A stretch of 64,000 bases of DNA from Actinomycetota bacterium (GTDB taxonomy: Bacteria; Actinomycetota; Actinomycetes; Mycobacteriales; Mycobacteriaceae), in assembly GCA_018268465.1 (NCBI GenBank), contig JAFDWN010000002.1, forward strand, positions 413,043 to 477,042, written 5' to 3'. Made by a program: the position numbers and the translations under genes. Under the pieces are notes generated by a model. That model had not been told where the DNA came from. It did not search any database and saw nothing but the letters and a program-made list of their open reading frames with translations. Shown piece after piece: positions 8,559 through 19,823 of this stretch. The first letter of the stretch is position 1. Each line of letters starts with the position of its first letter.

Positions 8559-8980
8559 CTCATAGGCCTCTCTCGTATCACCCGCGGCTGGAGTGGACAG
8601 GAACCGGACACGACGCGCGACCGTCAGTTACCGTCTGATTCACGCCAATTGTGCAGTACAGCAGGATTTTGCACCACCGCTACGACATACAGGCTAATAA
8701 TGCGTCCGCACGCTGCTCGATGGTTGCACTGTCAACTAATTATGTTTGCGAACGCAATGACCGGGGTGCGATCGACCTGAGGCAAATCGTTCCGATATCA
8801 ACGAGTGGGCACGATCGCGCGCAGGCCGTCGGCCGTTCTGCCGCGCCGCCGCCACGCGTGACCGTGCACACGAATCCGACCCGATTCCAACCGCGAACCG
8901 ATATTGTGCTTGGCGATTTCATCTCGAATCGGGTTTGCCGACAACGCCCGTGCCGGGATCTTCTACTGAGGGGAAACTCG
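8559..8980. other. intergenic region, 422 bp, AT-richer than surroundings
   Basis: No convincing gene is seen; the reading frame that runs through it lacks a usable start. It separates two divergent genes and probably holds both promoters. TAATAAT at 8695-8701 and ACTAATTATG near 8735 are the most AT-rich stretches. GAGGGGA just before 8981 is the ribosome site of the lipoprotein gene. Confidence 0.5.
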
Positions 8981-9688
8981 ATGACACAGCCAAGGCGGGC
9001 CGGCGGTATCGCCATCGCAGCAATCGCACTGGGACTCGGCCTGGCCGGGTGCGGATCCGATACCACGACGGCGTCGACGACGACGTCGGCGGAGACCACC
9101 ACATCCTCGGAGGCGGCGGAAACCACCACGTCCGAAGCCCCCGCCACGACGCCCGAGGCGTCCGGAGCCAGTTACACGATCGCCGACTACATCCGCGACA
9201 ACGGCATCGCCGAATCGGCCGTACACCGCGGCGACCCCGGAACCCCCACCCTGGACCTGCCCGTCCCGCCGGGCTGGCGCGACGCCGGCGCAGGCACCCC
9301 CGCGATCGCGTGGGGTGCGATCATTCTGGACGATCCCGCCGCGGCCACGGATCCGCCCACCGTGGTCGCGATCATGTCCCGGCTCACCGGTGACGTCGAT
9401 CCGGCCAAGATCATCGAGTACGCCCCTGGCGAGATCCAGAACCTCCCCGGGTACGGACACGAAAGTGACGGCAAGACAACCACTCTCAGCGGGTTCGACG
9501 CTTACCAGATCGGCGGCACATACCAGCGCGACGGCGCAACGAGGATGATCGCCCAGAAGACGGTCGTGATCCCCGGCCAGGACGGGCTGTACGTGCTGCA
9601 GCTCAACGCCGAAGGTCCGGAAAGTCAGCTGGGTCCGTTGATGGATGCCACCGCCGCCATCGACGAGCAGACGACGATCACGCCATAG
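8981..9688 (+). CDS. LpqN/LpqT-family lipoprotein
   Basis: 235 residues. A signal peptide ends in the lipobox LAGC (Cys about 24), then a Thr/Ser/Ala/Glu-rich linker of about 40 residues, then the LpqN/LpqT-type domain (SYTIADYIRDNGI... to the end). Such proteins are anchored in the mycobacterial envelope; LpqN of M. tuberculosis has been linked to MmpL3/trehalose monomycolate transport, but a role for this one is not established. ATG at 8981 is chosen because it follows GAGGGGA and begins the signal peptide. It runs into the convergent regulator gene with 4 bp between. Confidence 0.82.
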   Translation: MTQPRRAGGIAIAAIALGLGLAGCGSDTTTASTTTSAETTTSSEAAETTTSEAPATTPEASGASYTIADYIRDNGIAESAVHRGDPGTPTLDLPVPPGWRDAGAGTPAIAWGAIILDDPAAATDPPTVVAIMSRLTGDVDPAKIIEYAPGEIQNLPGYGHESDGKTTTLSGFDAYQIGGTYQRDGATRMIAQKTVVIPGQDGLYVLQLNAEGPESQLGPLMDATAAIDEQTTITP

Positions 9689-9692
9689 CGAC

Positions 9693-11594
9693 TCAGGCGG
9701 GACGCGACGGGCGGTGCGACACACCGCCCGTCGGCCGGATCTCGCCGAAAGCGCGGCTCCGACAGGCGTCCTCGGTGCCGGCCCCGGCGATCGCGCCCTG
9801 CAGTGCGGCGCGTTCGGCCCCGCCGATCTGGCCGAGCACGGCCGCCCAGATCAACCCGCTACGGATGCGGTACTCCCCCGGGGTGGGCATCGCGAGAAGA
9901 CCCGCAGCCACCGCCGATCCGAGCAGCGCGGCAGCGTCGTGCTCGGCCACACCGAGGACCGCCGCCACGCGTGCGGACCCGACGTCGGCACCGATCAGTG
10001 CGACCGCCGACAAGGCGCTCCTGGCTCGACGCGACAACGCGCCCATCTGCCCGCGCACCACGGCCGACACCGCATCCGGGACGCCGGCGGCGTCGAGCAC
10101 GCAAGTGGCCGCGGTGAGGCGTCCGGTGTCATACAGCATTCGTGCGAATTCCCTTATACAAAACGGATTTCCACCGGCGTAGCCGCACACCGATCCGACC
10201 AGCGCGGCGGCGGGAGTGAACCCGCACACCGACGTGACCAACGCGGCCGCGGCGTCGGATTCCAGGCCGCGCAACCTGATCGCGGACACGTCGCACCTGC
10301 CGAACAACCGGTCGAACGTCCGGCTCCGCACCGGGCGAGCGTCACCGCCGTCCCGCCAGGTCGCCAGGACGGCGACCGGGTGGCGGTGAATCGACGACAT
10401 CAGCTCGTCGAGCACGTCGTGGGTGCGGCGATCGGCGCGATCCAGATCGTCGAGCACGACGAGTACCGGCGTCCGGGTCGCGGCGGCGGTCAGCGCGGCC
10501 AGCACCGCTGCCGCGCGGGGCTCCGCCGGCCGCCCCTCCGCATCGGCGTCGCCCCCGAATGCACCGACCACCCGCGCCCACGTCGGCGTCGCCGGCGTGC
10601 CGGGCCGGGCCGGGTGCCCGGCGAAGCACGTCACCATCCCGAGATCGTCTGCGGCGTCGGCGATCTCGGATGCCAGCGTGGTCTTCCCCGCACCGTGTTC
10701 GCCGGTCACCACGGCGACGCCGCCATGGCCGTCGCGCGCCGATCCCAACACGGCCGTCAGCCGTTCCCGATCACGGGACCTGCCGAACGACGCATCACGA
10801 CTGCGTGATCGCATGCGCCCGGCTGTCCGCCCGGCCGACTCGCCGCGGATCTCGGCGGCCAGCCGTTGCAGCGCCGGCCCCGGGCGCACGCCCAGCTCCC
10901 GGACCAGCACCGTCTCGGCCCGCCGATAGGCGACGAGGGCGTCCACCCTGCGGTCGGCGCGGCAGAGCGCCGCCATCAACTGACCCCAGATGCTCTCCCG
11001 CAGCGGGTTGGCCGCGGCCTCGGCTTCCAGGGGGGCGATCAACTCGGCGCCGCGGCCCAGCCGCAGCTCCGCCTCGAATCGGCCCTCGACCGCATCCATA
11101 CGCAGCCCCTCCAGCCGGTGCACCTGCTGGCCGAGCAGTGGGTGGTTGCCGAACTCCGCCAGCGGCGAACCGCGCCACAACCGCAGGGACCGCGCCAGCA
11201 CAAGTGCCGCACCGGCGTGGTCGCCGTCGGCGAGCCTGCGCCTGCCGTCGGTCACCGTCGCCTCGAACTCGCGGATGTCCAGCCGGTCCGCACCCAGGCA
11301 CAGCCGATATCCGGTGGGCTCGGTGACCAGACGCCCCGAGCCGCCCAGGATGCGGCGCAGGTTGGCGATGTAGGCCCGCAACGATGCGACCGGTTTGGGC
11401 GGCGGCGCATCGTCCCACACCATCTCCACGAGCGCGTCGGTCCGCACCGGGGTGTCGGCCGCCATCAGCAGTACCGCGAGGACCGCCCGCTGCCGCAGGC
11501 CGCCCAGCGCCAGCGCGACGTCGTCGCACAGCACCGTCATCGGACCCAACAGCAGGTACTCCACACGACTCCGATCGCCGAGAATCGCTGTCAC
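9693..11594 (-). CDS. AfsR/SARP-type transcriptional regulator with BTAD and ATPase domains
   Basis: 633 residues from GTG 11594, which has GGAAGG at a normal distance upstream. Domain order: OmpR-like winged helix (about 11-100), bacterial transcriptional activation (BTAD) TPR domain (about 105-250), then an AAA/NB-ARC-like domain with Walker A GEHGAGKTT (298-306) and a Walker B-like LVVLDDLDRAD. A helical C-terminal region follows. Such proteins are activators whose ATPase gates DNA binding. The target is unknown; the divergent arrestin-like gene at 11788 is a natural candidate. A second, unrelated-sequence member occurs at 44483. Confidence 0.85.
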   Translation of the reverse strand: MTAILGDRSRVEYLLLGPMTVLCDDVALALGGLRQRAVLAVLLMAADTPVRTDALVEMVWDDAPPPKPVASLRAYIANLRRILGGSGRLVTEPTGYRLCLGADRLDIREFEATVTDGRRRLADGDHAGAALVLARSLRLWRGSPLAEFGNHPLLGQQVHRLEGLRMDAVEGRFEAELRLGRGAELIAPLEAEAAANPLRESIWGQLMAALCRADRRVDALVAYRRAETVLVRELGVRPGPALQRLAAEIRGESAGRTAGRMRSRSRDASFGRSRDRERLTAVLGSARDGHGGVAVVTGEHGAGKTTLASEIADAADDLGMVTCFAGHPARPGTPATPTWARVVGAFGGDADAEGRPAEPRAAAVLAALTAAATRTPVLVVLDDLDRADRRTHDVLDELMSSIHRHPVAVLATWRDGGDARPVRSRTFDRLFGRCDVSAIRLRGLESDAAAALVTSVCGFTPAAALVGSVCGYAGGNPFCIREFARMLYDTGRLTAATCVLDAAGVPDAVSAVVRGQMGALSRRARSALSAVALIGADVGSARVAAVLGVAEHDAAALLGSAVAAGLLAMPTPGEYRIRSGLIWAAVLGQIGGAERAALQGAIAGAGTEDACRSRAFGEIRPTGGVSHRPSRPA

Positions 11595-11787
11595 CGGCCT
11601 TCCAATCGAAATCCAACATCCATTCCGTACCCTGCGCAGCACAAACCGCAAGGTCGACCGCCACAACGCGATAAATCCGGCGACTGGACCGAGGAGCGAC
11701 GCGATGATTGCCGTGACGTCCCGTGACCGCGGCGGACCGCCGCCACCGCACCGAGAGCCCGGCCCACTGTCCGGTGAGTGAGCTCCC

Positions 11788-12639
11788 GTGTCCGGCCCGG
11801 CCCGCTTCGAGGGCCTCCACCTCGCCGCCGCGCCCGCGGTGATCTCGCCGCGCGGCACCGTGTTGGCGTCGGTCACCACCGACAGACCGATCGCGGGGGT
11901 GGTGTCGGCAGGCGTCGAATGGGGATACACCAACTTCTACCGCTACCGGGTCGCGCGCGACGGCGCCGATGGAGGCGAGGAACACGACACCGAGGACTGG
12001 GTCGGCATCACCAGCACGGACCTGACCGTCACGGCGGGTGAATTCACCGGCGGGTCCTCCACGTTCCGGGTGCCGTCGTGGGCGCCGGGCTCCTCGCCCC
12101 ATGTCGCACGCTGGTCCTGCCGGCTGTCCCTGCAGACGGAGCGCGGGACGTTCGGCGATCGCGCCGACTTCGACGTGCTCATCGGATCGGGTGACGTCCC
12201 GCCGCAGGGCGGTCCCGCCGAGCACGTCGAGGGCTCGCATGACACCGAGATCGACATCTCGCTGCCGACCGCCATCTACCGCGCGGGTGAGCGGGTGGAC
12301 GGCCGGGTGGCCCTCAAACCCCGCCTCGACCTGCCCGACGGTGACGCCGGCGTCACGTGGCAACGACAGCGGGCCTCCCATCCGCTGGTCCGGCGGCCCG
12401 CCGCACCTGAGGTGACGACTGGCCAGATGATGTTGCTGGGAAACGGAATCGAGCTGCGGTCGGGCAGTCCGGTGGTGTTGCCGTTTGTCCTTCCGCTACC
12501 GGTGGACGCCCCGCCGTCGGCGACGGCGGTGCATTCCTCACTGCTGTGGTTCGTCACCGTGCAGCTTGCCTACACCCCGCCCGCGGGCCACCTCACCGAG
12601 CGCGTACGGCGCCCGATCATCGTGATCAACAGGCCGTGA
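11788..12639 (+). CDS. hypothetical protein with arrestin-like beta-sandwich features
   Basis: 283 residues with no signal peptide or membrane segment. Two beta-rich halves resemble the arrestin/Spo0M-like fold: an N-half with PRGTVLASVTTDRP, and a C-half with ISLPTAIYRAGERVDGRVAL followed by VVLPFVLPLPVDAPPSATAV and SSLLWFVTVQLAY. These fit the 'polar/non-polar beta-sandwich, then linker PxxP' layout. This is fold-level reasoning only. Start is GTG at 11788, 194 bp from the divergent SARP-type regulator. It is convergent with the aroE-like gene. Confidence 0.55.
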   Translation: MSGPARFEGLHLAAAPAVISPRGTVLASVTTDRPIAGVVSAGVEWGYTNFYRYRVARDGADGGEEHDTEDWVGITSTDLTVTAGEFTGGSSTFRVPSWAPGSSPHVARWSCRLSLQTERGTFGDRADFDVLIGSGDVPPQGGPAEHVEGSHDTEIDISLPTAIYRAGERVDGRVALKPRLDLPDGDAGVTWQRQRASHPLVRRPAAPEVTTGQMMLLGNGIELRSGSPVVLPFVLPLPVDAPPSATAVHSSLLWFVTVQLAYTPPAGHLTERVRRPIIVINRP

Positions 12640-12642
12640 CGG

Positions 12643-13460
12643 TCAGGCCCGCGAGATCGCGGACGCCTCGGCGACCTGCTCGGCGGTCGGCCGCACGCCG
12701 GTGTAGCGCTCGAACTGCTCGGCGGCCTGCAGGGCGATGACCTCCGCACCGGTGATCACCGGCACCCCCGCGGCCCGCGCCGCGATGATCAGCGGTGTCT
12801 CCGACGGCAGTGCCACCACGTCGAACACCGTGCTCGCGGCGGCGATCGTCGCCGGCTCGAATGCGCTGCGCTGCTCGTCGGGGCCACCGGCCATCCCGAT
12901 CGGGGTGACGTTCACCAGCACCGGCGCCGTCAGCGCACCGACGTCTTCCGCATAGTCGTATCCGATCCGATCGGCCAGCTCCCGGCCCGACTCGGCGTTC
13001 CGCGCCACGATGGTCCCAGCCCGAAACCCGTTGTCGCGGAAGGCCACCGCGACGGCGTTGGCCATCCCCCCGCTGCCCCGGATGAGTACCGCCTGCGCGG
13101 GGTCGATGCCGTGTTCCGCGATGAGCTGCTGCACGGCGAGATAGTCGGTGTTGGAGGCCGTGAGGTATCCGTCGTCGTTGACGATCGTGTTGACGGCGTT
13201 GATCGCGCGCGCCGAGGCCTCGACCTCGTCGACCAGCGCGATGACATCCTGTTTGAAGGGCATCGACACCGAACAGCCACGGATCCCCAGCGCGCGCACA
13301 CCGCCGATGGCGGCCACGATATCGGTCGTGGTGAACGCCTTGTAGAGGAAATCCAGGCCGAGGACGTCGTAGAGATGGTTGTGAAACCGGGTGCCGATAT
13401 TGCTGGGACGCGCGGCCAGCGAGATGCACAGCCGGGTGTCCTTCGACAGCGGGGGCCGCA

Positions 13461-13461
<1 letters not shown>
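12643..13461 (-). CDS. shikimate 5-dehydrogenase-like protein
   Basis: 272 residues with the AroE fold: substrate domain at 1-105 (SVSMPFKQDV carries the catalytic-type Lys and stands for the usual NVTxPxK; SNTDY carries the Asp) and a Rossmann NADP domain with VLIRGSGGMANAV in place of the usual GAGGAA. Changes in the substrate pocket (SLAARPSN where HSxSPxxHN is usual) make authentic shikimate reduction uncertain; a quinate/YdiB-like or altered specificity is possible. Its ATG overlaps the stop of the acetyltransferase gene (TGATG), so it is translationally coupled downstream of it. Confidence 0.75.
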
Positions 13462-15200
<1,739 letters not shown>

Positions 15201-15204
<4 letters not shown>

Positions 15205-16115
15205 CGCGAGTGGTCTGCACCGTGGCAGACCATCACCGGAACGGCGCTGTGATGCAGCAGATTCAGGCTGGTCGACCCCAGCATCGTGCTTGCCACGGCG
15301 TTGCGGCCGCGGGTGCCGACGACGATCAGCTGGGTGTCGGCGCTGTGGTCGATGATGGCCTTACCCGGTTTGGACCGCTCCAGGAAACACGTCGCGTCGA
15401 CACCCGGATACCGCTTCGCCCAATGGTCGACGGCCTCGGTGAGCTGCGTCCACTGCGCGGCTTCCACTGCGTCCCAGTCGATCAGGAGCGGGATCGTGAC
15501 CCCGCCGGACGGCAGCCGGGTAGACCACGCATACACCGCCCGCAGCGGAACCCGGAAAAGGTCAGCGAATTCGAAGGCGGCGCCGAGCGCCGAATCGGCG
15601 GCGCGACTGCCGTCGACGCCGACCACCACCGGTTGAACCGAGGGTGCCGTCGCTCCGCCCCGCCAGGCGATCACCGGACACACCGCGCGCGACGCCACCG
15701 ACAACGTGGTCGAGCCGAGTAGCAGCGCCTCGACGGGCGCGACGTCGTCGCCACCCAGCACGATGGCCCTGCAATCCCTGCTGATCTCCACCATCGCCTC
15801 GTCGACGGGGGTAGTCAGCGAGGTCGTGGTGACCTCCAGCCCCGGGTGGTCGGATTGCACCGCTGCCGCGGCGTCCTTGAGGATGATCTCGGCGGTGTCC
15901 TGCTGGTAGGACATCACCGCGGCGCGGATCGCGGCGGCCGACTCGGTGAGGTTGCGCCCGATCGTGGGCATCGCGTGCACGATCCGCAACGGCACCTCGT
16001 GGCGGTGCGCGAGCGCCCCCGCCCAGCGGGCCGCCGCGACCGCGCTGTCGGTGCCGTCGACGCCGACGACGACGGCACCGGTGAACTCCGGCATCGATGC
16101 TGTCCTTTCTGTCAT
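15201..16115 (-). CDS. universal stress protein, two tandem USP domains (Rv2005c-like)
   Basis: 304 residues with two UspA domains (about 12-150 and 160-300), each starting VVVGVDG(T/S). The second keeps the ATP-binding pattern G-2x-G-9x-GS (VVGTRGRNAVASTMLGSTS); the first is degenerate there. Its ATG overlaps the stop of the kinase gene by 4 nt (ATGA), and its own stop overlaps the SRPBCC gene, giving a three-gene coupled operon. The pairing kinase-USP is the same as Rv2004c-Rv2005c in the M. tuberculosis DosR regulon. Confidence 0.88.
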
Positions 16116-17617
16116 TGCTGGTGGCTGGCGTGTTCGGGCAGGAAGCAGATGTTGTGGGCTTCGGCGACGCTGTCAGCCAGCGGTCTGCGGGTGTCGATGC
16201 GATGCGCGTCCGCCCAGGGGTGGGCGTCCTCCGACATCGCGGCCGCGACCAGCGGGGTCGCATCCGAATTCGTCGGGCCGCGGGTCGCGATGCGCCCCTG
16301 GGCATCCGCCAGAGGTGCGGTGCATTCGAGTTCGACTGTCGGGCAATGGGCCTCGCCGGCGACATCGCGGGCGCGCCGGCGCTGGCCGGGATCGCGCCAG
16401 CTGCCGTCGAGGATCACCGACTGCCCGCCGCCCAGCAGCAGTGCGGCACGGCGCAGCGCGGCCTCGTAGACCGCCGCGACGTGGGCGGGGTCGTAGAGAC
16501 CGGCCTGATATCGACCGGCCTCGCCGTCGATCAGCCCTCGGTCGAGCAGTTCGCGGCGCACGTCGTCGGTGGAGACGACCTGCGCGGACAGCGGCGCGGC
16601 GAGCGCCCCGGCCAGCGTGGTCTTCCCCGTGCCGGGGCCGCCGCCGACCAGCACGAGCCGCACGGTACCCGCGCGGAGGTGCCCGAGGGCCATACCCAGG
16701 TGGCGCCGCGCGTCGGCGGCGGCCCCGGCACGGCCCTGATCGGCCCGGATGCAGTCCACCTTGGCGCGCACCACCGCCCGGTAGGCGATGTAGAAGTCGA
16801 TCAGCGCACGGGGTGCGGTGTCACCCGAGAGCCGCATGTATTCGGCGAGGAAGTGCTCGGCCAGATCGGTCCGGCCCAGGAACTCCAGGTCCATCGCCAG
16901 GAACGCGGCGTCGTCGACGCCGTCGACGTAGCGCAACTCCGGGTCGAATTCGAGGCAGTCCAGCAGCACGGGCCCGTCGGGAAGGCAGAAGATGTCGTCG
17001 GCCAGCAAGTCGCCGTGCCCGTCGACGATCCGCCGCTGCGTGATGCGCGACGCGAACAGTCCCGCCCGCCCGGAGACGAACTGCCGCGCCAGCCGGGCGA
17101 TATCGGCCAGTTCACCGGCGTCGACCATCGAACCGGCGTAGACCCCCAGCTCATCGATGTTGTCCTGCCAGCGCGTGGTGATCGACGGCACGCGGCCGCA
17201 GCTGTCGATGGCGCGCGACCGCGCCGCACCCCCGTGGAAGCGCGCCAGGGTCGCCGCGATCGCGGCGAGGTGACCCTCGACGGGCTCCCCGGCGGCCACC
17301 ATCGTCGACAACCGGTACACCTCGGGGTAGCGGCGCATGACGATGACCGGTTCGGGCGCCCCGCCCTCGGGGTCGGTGAGGTGCGCGACGCCCAGATAGC
17401 TGTCGGGTGCGAGCCGGCGATTCAGTGCCACCTCCACCTCGCAGGCGCGTTCCCGCCGCTCCACGGTGCCGAAGTCCAGAAAGTCCGTCACCACCGGCTT
17501 CTTGGCCTTGTACGCCCGGTCGCCGACCAACGTGACTATCCCCGTGTGGGTTTCGCAGATCTGCGCGGGCGCGCCGGCCACCACCGCCGCCCGCGGCGCC
17601 GCCGATGGTGTTCTCAT
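16112..17617 (-). CDS. bifunctional aminoglycoside-phosphotransferase-like / P-loop ATPase protein (Rv2004c-like)
   Basis: 501 residues. The N-terminal ~300 are APH-kinase-like, with the catalytic loop DGHGDLLADDIF (199-210) and metal-binding LLDCLEFD (218-225). The C-terminal ~180 form a P-loop kinase-like domain with Walker A GGGPGTGKT (325-333). The same architecture is found in Rv2004c, a DosR-controlled protein of unknown substrate. ATG at 17617. It heads the operon with the USP and SRPBCC genes and is divergent from a nitroreductase gene, sharing a 192-bp control region with candidate DosR boxes. Confidence 0.85.
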   Translation of the reverse strand: MRTPSAAPRAAVVAGAPAQICETHTGIVTLVGDRAYKAKKPVVTDFLDFGTVERRERACEVEVALNRRLAPDSYLGVAHLTDPEGGAPEPVIVMRRYPEVYRLSTMVAAGEPVEGHLAAIAATLARFHGGAARSRAIDSCGRVPSITTRWQDNIDELGVYAGSMVDAGELADIARLARQFVSGRAGLFASRITQRRIVDGHGDLLADDIFCLPDGPVLLDCLEFDPELRYVDGVDDAAFLAMDLEFLGRTDLAEHFLAEYMRLSGDTAPRALIDFYIAYRAVVRAKVDCIRADQGRAGAAADARRHLGMALGHLRAGTVRLVLVGGGPGTGKTTLAGALAAPLSAQVVSTDDVRRELLDRGLIDGEAGRYQAGLYDPAHVAAVYEAALRRAALLLGGGQSVILDGSWRDPGQRRRARDVAGEAHCPTVELECTAPLADAQGRIATRGPTNSDATPLVAAAMSEDAHPWADAHRIDTRRPLADSVAEAHNICFLPEHASHQQ

Positions 17618-17674
17618 ACCCCGATATTCGCGCCGCGGCGGGGTGGCCGCCAGCGGTCATCCGGCACTTTGCCC

Positions 17675-17749
17675 GGGCAGGAGGACCCCACCGCCCAGGG
17701 CAGAAAGTCCCCTCGGGGATCCGGCCCGCCTGCTGGTGACCAAGGACCC
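17675..17749. promoter_or_regulatory. candidate DosR boxes in the shared divergent promoter
   Basis: Three degenerate matches to the 14-bp DosR core GGGACTwwAGTCCC occur at 17675-17688 (GGGCAGGAGGACCC, 8 of 14), 17698-17711 (GGGCAGAAAGTCCC, 11 of 14) and 17736-17749 (GTGACCAAGGACCC, 10 of 14). The middle one is the best. They lie between two genes whose homologues are DosR-controlled. No scoring matrix was run. Confidence 0.4.
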
Positions 17750-17809
17750 TGGCGCGGCGCCGACGCGCTGAGCACGGTGGAGGGAGAACTGACTTCGAGG
17801 AGGCCATTC

Positions 17810-18787
17810 GTGCCCAAACTGATGGTGGCGACCGGCGTCGTCGAGAACGCCGTATTCGTCGCATGCCGCGCGCCGTCGTACCACAACAGCCAGCCCTGGC
17901 GGTGGGTCGCCGGCCGCGACGGTCTGCACCTGTTCCTGGAGCCCGACCGGCTGGTGGCCACCGACAAGGCGGCCCGGCAGGCGCTCATCAGCTGCGGCGC
18001 GGCGCTGGACCACGCACGGGTGGCGTTCGCCGCCGCCGGATGGGACACCACGGTCCACCGGTTTCCCGACCCGGCCGACCCCGACCACCTGGCATCGCTG
18101 GACTTCACGCCCCTATCCGGCGACGGCGAGCTCCACCGGCGGCGCGCCGACGCCATCCTCGCGCGCCGCACCGATCGGCTGCCGTTCTCCAGGCCCGCCG
18201 GGTGGCAGGCATTCGAAAACCTGCTGCACAGCAGGATCGACAACACGGTGGCCATGCTGGACGTGATCGACGACGCAGACCGCGCCGAGTTGGCCGAAGC
18301 GTCTCAGCTCACCGAGGCGCTGCGGCTGTACGACTCGACCTACAACGCCGAACTGAGTTGGTGGACAGCACCGTTCGAAGTCACCGACGGAATTCCGCAC
18401 AGTTCGCTGGTGTCGGCCGCCGAAAGCGACCGCGTCGACGTCGGCCGCAACTTCCCCATCACCCTGCACAGCGAGCGGCGCCTGACGGTGCCCGACGACC
18501 AGTCCAAGATCCTGCTGATCTCCGCCCACGACGAGAACCGCCGCGACATCCTGGGTTGCGGGGAGACATTGTCGACCGTGCTGTTGGAAGCCACCATGGC
18601 GGGTTTGGCCACCTGCACCCTGACCCACGTCACCGAACTCGCGGCCAGCCGCGACGTCGTCACCACACTGACCGGCCGCAAGCACCCCGAGGTGCTCATC
18701 CGCGTGGGGGCGGTGCCCGCTCTCGACGACGCTCCCCCGCCGACGCCCCGCCGGCCGCTGGCCGACGTGCTGCAGTTCCGGCTGTAG
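17810..18787 (+). CDS. Acg-family nitroreductase-like protein (Rv2032/Rv3131 type)
   Basis: 325 residues of the Acg family, a fused, degenerate FMN nitroreductase found in mycobacterial dormancy regulons. The N-terminal motif RAPSYHNSQPWRW is characteristic, and the C-terminal half has GLATCTLTHVTEL and PRRPLADVLQF. Structural work on Acg suggests flavin sequestration rather than classical nitroreduction; for this protein that is inference. GTG at 17810 is chosen because GAGGAGG lies 6 nt upstream; the frame is open far upstream but only as antisense to the kinase gene. Confidence 0.85.
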   Translation: MPKLMVATGVVENAVFVACRAPSYHNSQPWRWVAGRDGLHLFLEPDRLVATDKAARQALISCGAALDHARVAFAAAGWDTTVHRFPDPADPDHLASLDFTPLSGDGELHRRRADAILARRTDRLPFSRPAGWQAFENLLHSRIDNTVAMLDVIDDADRAELAEASQLTEALRLYDSTYNAELSWWTAPFEVTDGIPHSSLVSAAESDRVDVGRNFPITLHSERRLTVPDDQSKILLISAHDENRRDILGCGETLSTVLLEATMAGLATCTLTHVTELAASRDVVTTLTGRKHPEVLIRVGAVPALDDAPPPTPRRPLADVLQFRL

Positions 18788-18831
18788 CGCATCCCGGCGC
18801 GGGTGCCGACCCGCTGGCCCGTCGCGCGGGG

Positions 18832-19722
18832 TCAGGCGGTCCGGGCGACGATCACCGGCATCCGCGCCGACTCGGCCACTGCGGCACTCACCGAGCCGAG
18901 CAGCAGCCCCGCGAACCCACCCCGGCCCCGGCTGCCCACCACCAGCAGCTGCGCCGACTCGGCCTCCCGCACCAATGCGCGTGACGGCCGCTCGTGGGTG
19001 ACGACCCGACGGACGGCCACCTGCGGGTAGCGCTGGGTCCACGCTTCCAGACGCCGGCCCAGCTCATCCTCGGCAAGCAGCCGCAGATCCGACCAGTCCG
19101 CCTCGGCGATGCCGTAGACACCGAAATCGCTCCAGGCGTGGAGGGCCACCAGGGCGACTCCCCGCCGCGCCGCCTCCTCGAACGCAATCCCGGTGGCCAG
19201 TTCCGATACGGGCGAACCGTCGACGCCCACCACCACCGGAGCTGAGGCCGGGTTCGCCATCAGTGGGTCCTCGTCGTGGACGATCGCCACCGGACAGTGC
19301 GCGTGCCGCATCACCCCCGAGCTGACCGAGCCGAGCAGACGCCTGCCGACCGCCCCGAGACCGCGGCGCCCGACGACGACCATCGTGGCGGAGTCGGACA
19401 GTTCGGCCAGTGCCGCCACCGGGTTGCCGGCGAGTGAGAGGACGTCGACGGTGAGGTCGGTGGCGGCCGCGGCGGCCAGCTGAGCGGCGTCGGCGAGCAC
19501 TTCGCGCGCGCAGCTCTCGCCGCGCTTGCGGCCGCCGGCAGGTATCGGCACGTCGATCCACATCCGCGCGTCGGCCGGCGGCTGGACGTGGACGAGGGTC
19601 AGCGGGAGGTGACGTGACGCCGCGTCACGGGCGGCCCAGTCGGCCGCCACCCGGGATGCCGGCGATCCGTCGACTCCGACGACGATGCCGTGCCGTGCCG
19701 ACACGGGTGAATCTGGGGGCAT
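18832..19722 (-). CDS. universal stress protein, two tandem USP domains
   Basis: 296 residues, two UspA domains (about 10-150 and 160-295). Both keep ATP-binding loops: VVVGRRGLGAVGRRLLGSVS in the first and VVGSRGRGGFAGLLLGSVS in the second. ATG 19722 is preceded by AGGAG. It is 45 bp from the convergent nitroreductase. An ATP-binding tandem USP here, next to a partly degenerate one at 15201, fits a dormancy cluster. It is separated from the upstream membrane-protein gene by two hairpins. Confidence 0.88.
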   Translation of the reverse strand: MPPDSPVSARHGIVVGVDGSPASRVAADWAARDAASRHLPLTLVHVQPPADARMWIDVPIPAGGRKRGESCAREVLADAAQLAAAAATDLTVDVLSLAGNPVAALAELSDSATMVVVGRRGLGAVGRRLLGSVSSGVMRHAHCPVAIVHDEDPLMANPASAPVVVGVDGSPVSELATGIAFEEAARRGVALVALHAWSDFGVYGIAEADWSDLRLLAEDELGRRLEAWTQRYPQVAVRRVVTHERPSRALVREAESAQLLVVGSRGRGGFAGLLLGSVSAAVAESARMPVIVARTA

Positions 19723-19740
19723 TCGGCTCTCCTAAGCACT

Positions 19741-19772
19741 CCGCCCCCGACGCTAGGGCGTCGAGGGCGGGG
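19741..19772 (-). terminator. GC-rich hairpin between the membrane-protein and USP genes
   Basis: CCGCCC-CCGACGC and GCGTCGA-GGGCGG pair around TAGG, a stem of about 13 bp with small mismatches. It lies 3' of the 20417-19824 gene and 5' of the USP gene. Terminator or leader structure is inferred; there is no T-tract. Confidence 0.4.
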
Positions 19773-19800
19773 CGGACTGGAGGCCTACGTCACCGGGCCG

Positions 19801-19817
19801 AGAGGCCAATGGCCTCT
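19801..19817 (-). terminator. short hairpin after the Rv1733c-like gene
   Basis: AGAGGCC-AAT-GGCCTCT is a perfect 7-bp stem with a 3-nt loop beginning 7 bp past the stop codon. It is probably part of the same termination region. Confidence 0.35.
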
Positions 19818-19823
19818 GCCGGG

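Noticed and set aside
7281-8780. Long plus-strand frame (about 499 codons) opposite the PE-PPE gene
   Set aside because: His/Arg/Asp/Gln-rich shadow composition typical of the complementary frame of GC-rich genes; no start signal and fully antisense to a good gene.
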